In this document: positions 20,066 through 29,531 of the stretch, one piece after another
Layout: each line of letters begins with the position of its first letter
Numbering within the stretch: position 1 is the first letter of the stretch
From: Trichomonas vaginalis G3
Lineage: Eukaryota > Parabasalia > Trichomonadida > Trichomonadidae
NCBI RefSeq assembly: GCF_026262505.1
Contig: NC_067204.1
Span: forward strand, 17,524,165 to 17,588,164
DNA: 64,000 bases
Direction: 5' to 3'
Translations under genes and position numbers: made by a program
Notes under the pieces: generated by a model
Seen by the model: the letters and a program-made list of their open reading frames with translations, nothing else
Database searches by the model: none
What the model was told of the DNA's origin: nothing

Positions 20066-21172
20066 CTATAATTTCTTTGCGTGAAGCTTCATTTGAGCCT
20101 TCAATCCCTCATGGAGTTCCTTGCAGCTCTTGAAAGCCGTGACAAGACCAAGAGCGTGCTGTGGTGTTCTAACACCGAGTCTGCAGCAAGTTGGAGTTCC
20201 AAAAGACTTGCACCATCTCAATGGATAGCCAGCTTCAAAAGCAACCTTGTCAGCTAATCCAGCGAGTTCTTCTGTGTAGAAGTCGACGTAAACATATGGA
20301 ACCCACAATGGAGAGTTCAAGTTTGGCTTTGCGCCAAGCTCTGAGAGTAAATCGAACATAATACGTTTCCAGTATGGAGTGATTCTCCACATTTCTTCGA
20401 AGTATGTTTCTTGGTGAAGAGCAGCGATCATGAATTTCTGAGCGAAACCATTGACTGACCATGGGATTTGGTGTTTGTTGATTTGATCGATGATGTTCTT
20501 TGTTGAGCAGAGTGTTCCAAGTCTGATAAGTGGGCAAGCGAGAACTTTTGTCCATGACATGCAGACAATGACTCTATCACCGAATTCTTCGATGAGGCGG
20601 ATGGCGGAATGGTTCATCCAGTCTGGGCCGAAGCATGGCATGAATGATTCATCGATCAAGAATGTTGATCTTGAATCTCTTGCAATCATGGCACGGAGAT
20701 CCTCGAACGGGATGTAATCACCTGTTGGGCTGTTTGGATTGATCATGATTGTCAATTCAGCATCATTGTTAGCGTTTGGAACCTTAACAAGTCCAGCATT
20801 TGTTGCTGCACGCTCGTATTCCATGAATTGGGCTGGCCATGGGCCTGGTCTCCACTTCTGACCTGCCTTGAAGAGTCTTGGGACCATGTCGATGAATTCT
20901 GATGCACCATTGCCAAGAAGGATTTGTTCTGGTGGCATTTTCATGGCATCAGCAAGGTGGCATCTGCATTCCCAGGAGTCCTGATCTGGATAATGCTCGA
21001 TTTCGTTGAATGCATCGAGTGCTGCTTGAACAGCGGACTTTGGCGGGCCAGAAAGATTTGTTGTGACTGAAAAATCGCATTTGAAGTTCTTGCATGCCAT
21101 ATAGGATTGGCCTCCGTGGAAGCACTGAACAGATGGCTTCTGATACTTGGCGACAATTGGGTCGTTCAGCAT
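20066..21172 (-). CDS. PLP-dependent class I/II aminotransferase (HisC/CobD-like)
   Basis: 368 residues, the usual length for the histidinol-phosphate aminotransferase / threonine-phosphate decarboxylase-like group. Motifs in order: HGGQSYMACKNFKCDFSVTT near the N-terminus (the HGG..DFS start is typical of CobD-like enzymes), ILLGNGASEFID (84-95), INPNSPTG (144-151, substrate and cofactor binding), DESF (174-177, Asp that contacts the pyridine nitrogen), and SWTKVLACPLIRLG with the probable Schiff-base lysine K209. A late arginine in CCRLGVRTP fits carboxylate binding. It should bind pyridoxal phosphate and act on an amino acid or its phosphate; the substrate is not clear. Neither cobalamin nor histidine synthesis is expected in a trichomonad, so another amino acid is likely. 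G+C is higher than in neighbours; ancient bacterial transfer is possible. Confidence 0.85.
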   Translation of the reverse strand: MLNDPIVAKYQKPSVQCFHGGQSYMACKNFKCDFSVTTNLSGPPKSAVQAALDAFNEIEHYPDQDSWECRCHLADAMKMPPEQILLGNGASEFIDMVPRLFKAGQKWRPGPWPAQFMEYERAATNAGLVKVPNANNDAELTIMINPNSPTGDYIPFEDLRAMIARDSRSTFLIDESFMPCFGPDWMNHSAIRLIEEFGDRVIVCMSWTKVLACPLIRLGTLCSTKNIIDQINKHQIPWSVNGFAQKFMIAALHQETYFEEMWRITPYWKRIMFDLLSELGAKPNLNSPLWVPYVYVDFYTEELAGLADKVAFEAGYPLRWCKSFGTPTCCRLGVRTPQHALGLVTAFKSCKELHEGLKAQMKLHAKKL

Positions 21173-21175
21173 GAG

Positions 21176-21181
21176 AAATGA
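21176..21181 (-). promoter_or_regulatory. Initiator TCATTT of the aminotransferase gene
   Basis: On the minus strand TCATTT is followed by CTC and then the ATG at 21172, giving a very short leader of the sort normal in trichomonads. Confidence 0.65.
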
Positions 21182-21684
21182 TTGATTAGATCAGCTTTCC
21201 TAACTCCTCTCAATTTCCAACCAAGCCATCTCAGAAAAAATTCTGAGTTCCGATTACCCGTTTTCTGGCTCCGATCACTTTACTTGACTCTGAATTTCAT
21301 TTCGAATGCTTAAGGGTATTATCGTATACTTTTCGATTGGGAGATTTCAAATCAATAAATAAAATGCATTTTTCTTTTGGCGATTTTCCTAAATTGAAAG
21401 CGCACTAATCTTTGGATTATTTATTTCATTTGGTATAAGTAAATAGAATATGATAGAATTCATCGAATTGACTTTTTGAAATGAATATTCGTTTTTTTGA
21501 AATAAATTAATTTTCATTAATCAACATAGTATGTTGTACCTAATTCACAACTTTTTGTTTTTGAAAAAATGTGTCAAATCTGATTACGAAATTCAAACAA
21601 AGTTTGAAAAATATACAAGATCCAATCGCAAGCTGCGAATTTCACAAATTGAGCTCACAGTTAATTATAAATCATCAATTCAAG
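21182..21684. other. Gene-free stretch
   Basis: About 500 bases between the aminotransferase promoter and element copy 2. It contains ordinary AT-rich DNA and no recognised feature. Confidence 0.35.
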
Positions 21685-22741
21685 TAAGGGTTTCGTTTTG
21701 CTAAAATTGTCACTTTTATAGCATATTTGTTTTTGGATGTTTTGCGAAACCAAAAAAAAAAACTATGATATACAATGTGTGTGTAAAGAAAATACTTTAT
21801 TTACTAGTTAAAAAATCATTTGGTATTGATCAAGTTATTTTTTCTGGATAAGATATTATATGGATAATTGGATAGAAAATACAATTATATAATCTTGTAC
21901 CTGGTTTAATTAAGCTAATTGTCATCAGAAACTTGTAATTTTTATGAATTTCAGATTTTCTTTTCATTACTGCTTTTCTTAATAGGTCAAGTTCTTATTT
22001 ACGTTATAAAGTATGATATTTACAAATATCAAGTTATCGTGTTTTTTGAGAAATTATGAGAAACAAACAAAAATGAAAAAGATAGGAATAGCAATGAATA
22101 GTGATGTGGGTATAGAAAATGTAAGAGATATGAATGCAAAGCAATCAGTATTTAGGACATTGACCATAGATTTCGAAAAAAAAATGCTGCATATTGAGCG
22201 AAAACTATGATTATATTATAAGGCTGTCATTTAAAGCATAATGAAACTATTCCCTTTTCATTTTAATCGAATAAGATAGTAAAGATTTTTGAATTAGCTA
22301 GAAACTGATGAGATGTTTTCACAAATCAGATTTTTAATCTCTATAATGCATAATTCACTCAATATCTCAATTTTGATATTGCGAGATATTTTTGCTATCG
22401 GTTTCGCAATTTTGACACAATAGCAAGAGGGTTCTATAAGCATTATTATCAACGTAGAATCTGAATATCATATCAGAAAATGTCGCAAATCTGACATTTA
22501 CCCGACCAAATAGCAAAAATAATTGAATACTTTTCGCAAAAACTTTAAAAATTGATAAAAATATGAAATATAGATATTAAAGAGACTTTTTATATAATAT
22601 TCATAAAGATTTTCCAAAAATATGATACCACAAAATTAAAAAAGTGACGTCTTGAGTGGAGTCAAAGGTCGAAATTGCTAGCTAAATGTTTTTTTAGCGA
22701 AATTGCGTATTGTATGTTTTTTTCGCAAAACGAAACCCTTA
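21685..22741 (-). mobile_element. 1057-bp non-autonomous TIR element, copy 2 (inverted)
   Basis: Same length as copy 1 and nearly identical when reversed; I counted only about four differences in the parts compared. Ends carry the same TAAGGGTTTCGTTTTGC inverted repeat. The flanks are AATTCAAG on the left and AATTCAAG on the right, an exact 8-base direct repeat if the right end is taken at CCCTT (22740). The 65-residue internal frame (22013-22210) is identical to that of copy 1. No transposase. Confidence 0.8.
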
Positions 22742-23112
22742 ATTCAAGGAATCTGATCCATGTTTTCAGTGATTTTTTGGGAACAGAATTCAATTCGTAA
22801 CAGAAATGCGCTTTTTTCAAATATATTAATCACCGTACAAAGTATATCTCTAATGCATAAATCAGAGCTAAAAAGCAACACTTTTTATAAAACAATAAAT
22901 ATTTCTGCCTGTAAGAGCCAAGGAAATGCAGTTCGTTAATATTAAATTACTAACGAAATTGTAATACAAATATTTATACTCCTAAAATTAACGAATTTTT
23001 ATTTCTGTCATTCAATTAATTGTTATGTGGTTGTAATAAAAAAAACTCAATTTAAAATAAGCTACTCTTACGAAATACGAAAGAGAACAAGAGTAAATCC
23101 GTATAAGACATG
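22742..23112. other. Gene-free stretch
   Basis: AT-rich sequence with no recognised gene or repeat; it precedes the tRNA-like remnant. Confidence 0.35.
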
Positions 23113-23175
23113 AAAAGAAAATTCGAACCCACGCCCTCTCAGACCAGCGCCTTAGACCACTTGGCCAAATGACCT
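23113..23175 (-). tRNA. tRNA-Leu-like remnant, lacking an anticodon arm
   Basis: On the minus strand the sequence starts like a tRNA-Leu/Ser: AGGTCATTTGGCCAAGTGG, then TCTAAGGCGC (D arm and A box, forward strand 23157-23167). It then passes straight to CTGGTCTGAGAGGGCG and GTGGGTTCGAA (B box and T loop, forward strand 23120-23130). The anticodon stem-loop seems to be missing and the T-stem and acceptor 3' strands are absent: after TTCGAA comes TTTTCTTTT. So it cannot fold as a normal tRNA. It keeps both internal Pol III boxes and a T-run that could terminate Pol III, so it may be a pseudogene or a short tRNA-derived RNA gene. Confidence 0.5.
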
Positions 23176-23397
23176 TGAAGACTTAAACTATTTTAATTTT
23201 CTAAAGAACGAATTTTAAATCTTACATTTGAATCTCATACACTCTTTCCTCAATATTTGAAAAATATACTTTAATTATCAATACGGTAACCTTTATTAGG
23301 TATTTCTGTAACTAAATCGCTTTACAAAATCAATATTTTTGATAAAATTTTATTTTCTATATTAAATACAAACAAAACATATATATAATAAAAAACT

Positions 23398-24789
23398 TCA
23401 ATCTCCAGATTCCTCTCTTTCATCATCTATAAACTCAGCAAGGAATGATTCGGTATAATTTGGTAATTCGCCATCTTCGAATTGGCAATCATTAAATGCT
23501 TCAATTCCTCCAGCTTCATCAAATTCTTGGAGGTAACGCTGAAACAGATCAGATCCTTTCACTCTTCTTAGTGCAGCGTAAAAACTTTCTGCAAAAGTTA
23601 TACAATAATCTTTGTCCTTTCCAGATATGAACAGTTCGACTAGTTCTGAGATCCATTCTCTATCACTGATCGAATAAATGAACTCTGGACCACAATTTTT
23701 CATTAATGCGCATAAAAATTTTGCAGCATTGAATTTCTCTCTATACTGACCTTGTTCAAGGATGTTTATGCTAAAATCAACCAAGTTTTTGTCGGATGCA
23801 AATTTCACAGCGTATGTATCTGAGATATATGCTTGATCATAAAGCGCACATAATGCCAATGAATTTTTATCTTCATCATCGATTTTAAGAAGGTATTCAA
23901 GCTTGGATAATTCAGCATTACTTAATTCGTATTCGTGAATGCATAAAGTTGAGAGAAAATTAATAGACATTTCAACCTTATCATTATTTTCATTCTCAAT
24001 GAACTGCATTCCGAATTCAACAAGGTTCAAATCGATAATCATTGAGAGCCATGTCTCAGAATAACTAACTGTTCCTGTTCTGATGAGAGCTCCGATGAGC
24101 TGATATACAGCTTCTTCATTTACATTATAACAAATCTCGGAAATTGTAATAATGATTGTATCTCGAAGTTCTTTTTTCTGAGAAGTATATGTGAATGCAT
24201 ACAAGATTGAGCATAGTAATGTTTGGATTTCTGGTGAGTCATTAATGTGCTCTTTGAATATATCTTCTGTAATAATTTCTAAAATAAAGTCAATATTGTT
24301 TTTTCGGGCTAAAATCATTTTTGCGAGCAAAGTAAGGTAGCTGTCTATTATATCAACGTTAATAACACCTAGTAGAGGAGTTAAATGTTCTGGAAGTTTC
24401 TCTTCAAATAATTGATTTATATATTCTTGATTTTTCGTATTAAAAACTGCAATAAGGAATTTAATTGCTGCAAACAAAACATTTTGTGGTGCATCTGTTT
24501 GAAGACATTCCATTAAATGTGCTGGAATTCTAAAAATTAGAAAAATATCATCGTATACTGCTCCATTTCGAGTAAAAATGCTTTCTAGTTTGAGAAGGAT
24601 TTCTTCAACCAAAGGAGGTTCTTTCTTTTCAATAGATTTAATCAAATCTACTAATAATGGCCCAATTTTCGGTAATTCACTATCACCATCTTGATTACCA
24701 TCGGTACCTAGAATTGTTTTGGTCTTGTTAAACATCTTTTCGAATGCTAAGATATCTTCATTTTCATCATGAATCTTATAACTTTGCAT
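23398..24789 (-). CDS. ARM/HEAT-like helical protein, function unknown
   Basis: 463 residues from the ATG at 24789 (MQSYKIHDENEDILAFEKMF); the frame is also open from a TTG one codon earlier. An initiator TCATTTT lies right before the start. After a short acidic N-terminus the protein is all-helical with amphipathic pairs typical of armadillo/HEAT solenoids (for example LLVDLIKSIEKKEPPLVEEILLK in the first part, EAVYQLIGALIRTGTVSYSE in the middle, FNAAKFLCALMKNCGPEF late). The C-terminus is acidic (EFIDDEREESGD). The layout and the acidic ends resemble the protein at 41805-43244, so they may be paralogues. Such solenoids bind other proteins. No known family is recognised. Confidence 0.7.
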   Translation of the reverse strand: MQSYKIHDENEDILAFEKMFNKTKTILGTDGNQDGDSELPKIGPLLVDLIKSIEKKEPPLVEEILLKLESIFTRNGAVYDDIFLIFRIPAHLMECLQTDAPQNVLFAAIKFLIAVFNTKNQEYINQLFEEKLPEHLTPLLGVINVDIIDSYLTLLAKMILARKNNIDFILEIITEDIFKEHINDSPEIQTLLCSILYAFTYTSQKKELRDTIIITISEICYNVNEEAVYQLIGALIRTGTVSYSETWLSMIIDLNLVEFGMQFIENENNDKVEMSINFLSTLCIHEYELSNAELSKLEYLLKIDDEDKNSLALCALYDQAYISDTYAVKFASDKNLVDFSINILEQGQYREKFNAAKFLCALMKNCGPEFIYSISDREWISELVELFISGKDKDYCITFAESFYAALRRVKGSDLFQRYLQEFDEAGGIEAFNDCQFEDGELPNYTESFLAEFIDDEREESGD

Positions 24790-24790
24790 C

Positions 24791-24797
24791 AAAATGA
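24791..24797 (-). promoter_or_regulatory. Initiator TCATTTT of the ARM-like gene
   Basis: Minus-strand TCATTTT ends one base before the ATG at 24789, and transcription from its A would give a leader of about five bases. Confidence 0.6.
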
Positions 24798-25200
24798 GTT
24801 TTAATGCAAGTCTTAGGAACCATTATATATCCATAGTAATAACATCTAAATATTTGATTAATCAAGCAAATTAATTTTTATCAAATTATCAAAACAAAAG
24901 ATAGTTAATATTTCTTTTAACTATGTTCGTTTCGTTTTAAAATGTTCATTTATTCAATCCCAGATTGATAATAAATACATTATAATGTAAAAATTGATAT
25001 TATAATAAAATAAAAACTTTAAAAGAAATTAATTATCATATTTAATTTAACCAAAAATCTCGGGAAATGATTTGAGAATGTATTCCATTCGTTCTTTGAA
25101 TAATAAAAGAGTTGATATGAGAGCGCATTTTGCAATATATTAGATAGAGCTAGGATGCTTAGGGAGCTAATTTGATATTCCTTTTAAATTTTACTCATAA
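24798..25200. other. Gene-free stretch
   Basis: AT-rich spacer between two minus-strand genes. No feature recognised. Confidence 0.4.
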
Positions 25201-26700
25201 TTAATGCTTGAATAAGTAACTAATTAGGCTACCAAATAAATACAATAATATATAGCTTAGGAGGAAGCATAGATATTTGTGATTGATATAGAATTCAGAA
25301 AACCTACTTACTCTGTCAGATAATGTGACCTTTGCACCATGTTTAATAAGAAGCTTATATATTTCTTCCTTTGATTCTAATGCACCTTGAATGGGCGTTT
25401 TCCCATAATGATTTTTTATATTGACATCTGCTCCATGTGAAACAAGGATCGTGACAAAATCTTTTTGATTATTATGTGTAACTTGGTGAAGAACAGTGTC
25501 TCCAAATCTATCCTGGTGATTTAAATCAATCCCATGAGAAATGAGGAGCTCGGCAATTTTTAAATGATTTAAACTTGCTGCAAAAAAGAGAGAATTGATT
25601 CCTTGATAAGTAGCATTGACATTTGAGCCATGTGAAATAAGAAATTTGAGTGTTTCCAAATTTCCATGCATAGCTGCATTTATGAGTGGTGTCTTTCCAA
25701 TATCATCTTGTGCTTCAATGCTTGCACCATAGTTAAAAAGAATTTCTGCTACTTTATAACTATTCTGTCTTGCTGCAATAATAATAGGAGATAATCCATT
25801 GGGTAATTTTTCATTAACATCTGCATTATGCAAAGTTAAATATTCACATAGCGATGGAATATCAAAGCCTGAAGCATAAACCAATGATTGTTTGATATTT
25901 TGTGTTTGATCTAGTAAAACCAAAAATGCTTCAATATTATTATATTTAATACAGTAATCTACATCTATTGGTATATTGTATTCATTCATTAAGAAAGTAA
26001 CAAAGTCAATATTATGAGAAATAATTGCATATTTCATGCATTTTTGGTCAGGTTTCTGAAATTTCAAACATTCACTCATGATGTCTGGTTTTCCACTCAA
26101 AAATGAAAATCTGAGACAATAATTAGTGATTTTTGATTTGAATTTTGTTCTTAAAAGCTTAAAACAGTCAACAGCTCCATAAAAACAGCATAATTCAATT
26201 AATGAATATTCAGATGAATTTCTTCTAAATTTTTGGTACTGATTAAATCCATCTTGTTCTATTATTAGTATAAACTTTTCTTTATCATCATCCATAATTG
26301 CTTTGTATGTTGGGTCGTCTTGATGGCAAAACAATAAGTTTTTTTGATTTTCAATATTATATTGACAATTCTGGTAGGAATTAATACCATATTCTTTATT
26401 AGTTAAGTACAAGAAAGGCATTTTGATGGATGTCGTTAACAATGGATGGTATTCTTCATAAATCTTTTTAAATATAATCCAGTATGAATCAAAATATCGC
26501 CTATTGTATATTGCTGCCTCGAATAACATAGTAATTAACTGTGTTGGCAAAAAAAGATCAGTTTCAATCATTTTGTTTTTAATATCTTGGTAAATTCTAG
26601 TAATTTCATCATCCGTGCTTGCCTTAAGTTTGTATATTGTGTTGCATGCACAGCCATAATCTTTACACAATTCCATAAGCTCATTAAAAGATATCTTCAT
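25201..26700 (-). CDS. Ankyrin-repeat protein with DUF3447-like front and C-terminal membrane anchor
   Basis: 499 residues. Residues 1-190 are helical and match the front of trichomonad DUF3447 proteins (FNELMELCKDYGCACNTIYK, LLTTSIKMPFLYLTN). Residues about 155-300 form degenerate repeats (YSLIELCCFYGAVDCFKLL, CLRFSFLSGKPDIMSECLKF). From about 300 to 460 there are canonical ankyrin units: GLSPIIIAARQNSYKVAEIL, GKTPLINAAMHGNLETLKFL, NSLFFAASLNHLKIAELLIS, GDTVLHQVTHNNQKDFVTIL, GKTPIQGALESKEEIYKLLI. The last 25 residues are a hydrophobic helix (YLCFLLSYILLYLFGSLIS) ending in LFKH, which suggests a tail anchor facing the cytosol. Ankyrin repeats bind proteins; the membrane tail suggests a scaffold on an internal membrane. 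Unlike the relic at 6555-9524 this copy is intact. Confidence 0.88.
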   Translation of the reverse strand: MKISFNELMELCKDYGCACNTIYKLKASTDDEITRIYQDIKNKMIETDLFLPTQLITMLFEAAIYNRRYFDSYWIIFKKIYEEYHPLLTTSIKMPFLYLTNKEYGINSYQNCQYNIENQKNLLFCHQDDPTYKAIMDDDKEKFILIIEQDGFNQYQKFRRNSSEYSLIELCCFYGAVDCFKLLRTKFKSKITNYCLRFSFLSGKPDIMSECLKFQKPDQKCMKYAIISHNIDFVTFLMNEYNIPIDVDYCIKYNNIEAFLVLLDQTQNIKQSLVYASGFDIPSLCEYLTLHNADVNEKLPNGLSPIIIAARQNSYKVAEILFNYGASIEAQDDIGKTPLINAAMHGNLETLKFLISHGSNVNATYQGINSLFFAASLNHLKIAELLISHGIDLNHQDRFGDTVLHQVTHNNQKDFVTILVSHGADVNIKNHYGKTPIQGALESKEEIYKLLIKHGAKVTLSDRVSRFSEFYINHKYLCFLLSYILLYLFGSLISYLFKH

Positions 26701-26995
26701 TTGTAAAAATAAATATTTCTATGCTGTTTAATGTATTGAATAAGGTATAGTAGTAATATTGTAATTGGCTAATATATGTAAATAGCTATTCATGGCTTAA
26801 CGTTGTAAAGTCGAGAAAAAAAAGTTGATCGTGTGTTGGAAATTTTTTGATTTTATATAACTTTTTGACTTGAGTTTCTTTCGCTATTACATCAAGATTA
26901 GCATCCATATTATCATTAGTAATTTTTACATAGTACCAGATAGCTCTCATGCAACAAGAGTAAATCAATTTTATGTTCGGATTCGAAATTCATAG

Positions 26996-27931
26996 AATGA
27001 TTATTACGAATTAACAACTTACAATAATGTTTCTGATCAAACAAATCCTACAATCAACCCAAATGATGCCAATTATTACATATCAAATTGCAAATTTATA
27101 GAATTAAACAAAGAAAGAGCAATATCAATCACTAGTTTGCGGGACGACACATGCGTTTTAATAGAAAGTTCTTCATTTTTCAAATGTGGAAAAACAGAAA
27201 ATGACGGAACTTATCAAGGCTGTGTTATATATTTTAGTAACTTCGGAGCTATTGTTCATAATAAACTTTGTTTCGACTCAAATATTGGCCAAAAAGAAGG
27301 GCTTACAACATATTCGCGCGCTTCAGCTAATTATAAAAATTATTTTGTTTTTTGTTCAGCAACTAATAACGGAGATATTAAAAATTCTCAAAGACTTGTA
27401 TATCTTGATCATGGAATACAATTAATTGAAAACTCAAATATCACATCAAATAAATGCCGATCTACATCATGCTATTCTCTTTCTGTAGGATCTCAAGGAT
27501 CATGCGTTAAACTTTCTAATTTTATTGATAATATTGAAGAAAGTAATGGATTTCTTCAACATGGAATCTCCCCAGAAGATTTTAAAATTAATATATGTAA
27601 TATTATCAATAATGGTATAGGTTCAGGTTCATTATTTTATAATAATGCAAGTCAAGTGACAATATCCGATTCATGCATAACAAAAAATAATGTTTCCACT
27701 TTATTTTCGGAAACTGGTGGAGGTTTCATAATGAATAATTGTTATTGCAAGGATAATACATACAATTTTAATGAAGTTCAAGAAAGCGATCCTGTGGATT
27801 CTTATTTTACTGCAAATTTGGGTACTGAATTATATTGTTTTTATGAAACAAGTAATGAGGAAATAGATGATATCATTCAATGCACATGCGAAGCTTATGA
27901 TATCTATAAAAGATTCAGCAGATTAAGGTAA
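26996..27931 (+). pseudogene. Beta-helix surface-protein gene fragment, 5' truncated
   Basis: The frame is open from just after a stop at 26993-26995 to a stop at 27929-27931 but has no early ATG. Its first residues (NNVSDQTNPTINPNDANYYI) already look like the interior of a protein. It carries short-strand repeats with N- and C-rich turns: ISNCKFIELNKERAISITS, CVLIESSSFFKCGKT, IENSNITSNKCRS, VTISDSCITKNNVST, FIMNNCYCKDNTY. This is the right-handed beta-helix style of the Pmp-like or pectin-lyase-like surface proteins that are abundant in trichomonads. The end (LGTELYCFYETSN ... YDIYKRFSRLR) resembles the end of the relic at 43565-44575. The lack of signal peptide and start argues for a truncated gene. 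A further scrap of the same family (SIVHNKLCLDF) lies at about 27970-28035. Confidence 0.6.
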
Positions 27932-28035
27932 AGTATATAACACAAGACTCAGTTATATATTTTGGTTTTTGCGGATCTATTGTTCATAATAAACTTTGTC
28001 TTGACTTTATTCTGCTTATCACATATGCTATTAAC

Positions 28036-28375
28036 TAACTTTGGGAATCTAGTGAGAGCTGAATCTACGACTTTGAGCAGGATTCAGAATTTATTTAGAC
28101 TTTATGGGTTAGAGAGCTTATTGAAAATAGAGACAAAAACTTCTCGGCTTAATGGTATAATCTTTGATTAAAGATTATATAGGTAATAGTATCGAATACA
28201 TATATTTATGAAGAAATTTCTTGTAAAATAGTGAGAAATCCAATAACGACTGATCATTGTGCAAGAATGCAATCTTTATTTATCTTATAAACGCTTTCAG
28301 TTTTTTTTCTTGATATTTACAAAATTTAATAATCGGAAATTGAACTAAAAATAATCGTCGAAAAAACATCAAACG
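28036..28375. other. Gene-free stretch before element copy B
   Basis: AT-rich; would hold the original promoter of the ARM/HEAT gene that now starts beyond the element. The left empty-site flank reads AACATCAAACG before TTAA. No other feature. Confidence 0.4.
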
Positions 28376-29531
28376 TTAAGGGTGCACCCGTATGTACGTT
28401 TATTTGAGAGGAGGAGGATTACCCTCTCAATTTTGAGGGATTCGTTAGTCTCATCACACTTTTCAATGCTCGATTTTTAAAAACTGTTTAAAAATGGAGC
28501 TTATATTGAAATAGTGTAGAGACTAAAAATTACCACAGACTATTTCAGAGGATTGAGTGGCAACTCAATCCTCTGAAAAGTCTGAGGTAATTTGCAAAGT
28601 TTATTTTCTCGATGAATATGCAATAAAATTTGATTTTTACCTTATCAATATACTTCATATAATATACACATGTTCATGTAAAAACTTTTTTCCAAAATCC
28701 TCAGGAATTAAGGGATTTTTGAATTTTAAGAATTTTTTTTCGAATTTTTTCGAAAAAAAAATATTTTCAGAACAGCCTTAACGGCTAAGATTTAGGAACA
28801 ATGTTATGTATCAAAAAGAAAGGAGGTCTGATATAGACAACATATATCGTTGAAGGTTGAAAAAATCTCTAATATTTGAGCCCAAAATTTCAAATTTTAA
28901 TTTTTTGAAAAAAGGGGCCACCCGTATGTACGTTTATTTGAGAGGAGGAGGATTATATTTTTGAAAGTGTGAAACATTATGAATATGTTAATTATATAAT
29001 AATATGTATTATTATAAAAAAGAAAAAATAAAGCACGTTAAAATTTTTCTTTCTTGATTTTTTACAAAATCTACTTAGAATTATGCAAAATATGACTAAA
29101 TAATTATAAATATCAAGTTCAGTTCGACTATGTATGTAGTAATTCCTCAATAAAGTGTCAAAACCCTATTAAAATATATAAACATTTTCAACATTTTAAT
29201 GTTTTTATTTAAAAATTTGATGGAATATGAGCTTCAAACAATTATTATGTAAATAAAAATAATTAAATATATGTATTTATTCGTATTACAACCGTAGTAA
29301 GTCGATTCTTCCTTTCTTCTACTAAGATTTGAATTTGATTTCGAATTGTAAAGAGATTCAAAGGGAAAATACTAGCGGATAAAAACTACCTCCATGAAAG
29401 GGTCATAATGGAGTCAAGTTGTATTTTTTGATATTTTTTGCTTTTCGAGCCTAAATAGGTAGCCAAGATAATGCCTAAAAATAAGGTTCTAAATTCTGAA
29501 GTTTACATGATTCTCTCGTGTGCACCCTTAA
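28376..29531 (-). mobile_element. TTAA-flanked non-autonomous DNA element, copy B, with a 151-bp insert
   Basis: Body 28380-29527 (1148 bases), in the opposite orientation to copies A and C, with TTAA at 28376-28379 and 29528-29531. Relative to copy A it has an extra 151 bases at 28449-28599 and lacks about 43 bases near 29110. The extra block carries a long hairpin (listed separately). The last A of the right TTAA is the A of the ATG of the next gene. No transposase. Confidence 0.78.
28528..28592. repeat. Long hairpin inside the 151-bp insert of element copy B
   Basis: Arms 28528-28558 and 28563-28592 pair around a GGCA loop with only a few mismatches (core CTCAATCCTCTGAAA against TTTCAGAGGATTGAG). 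It is absent from copies A and C, so it arrived in, or was copied into, copy B alone. Confidence 0.7.

Noticed and set aside
29471-29530. Twenty extra N-terminal codons of the ARM/HEAT protein
   Set aside because: They are the end of element copy B, and the natural ATG lies at the element border. Kept only as a possible new start in the findings.
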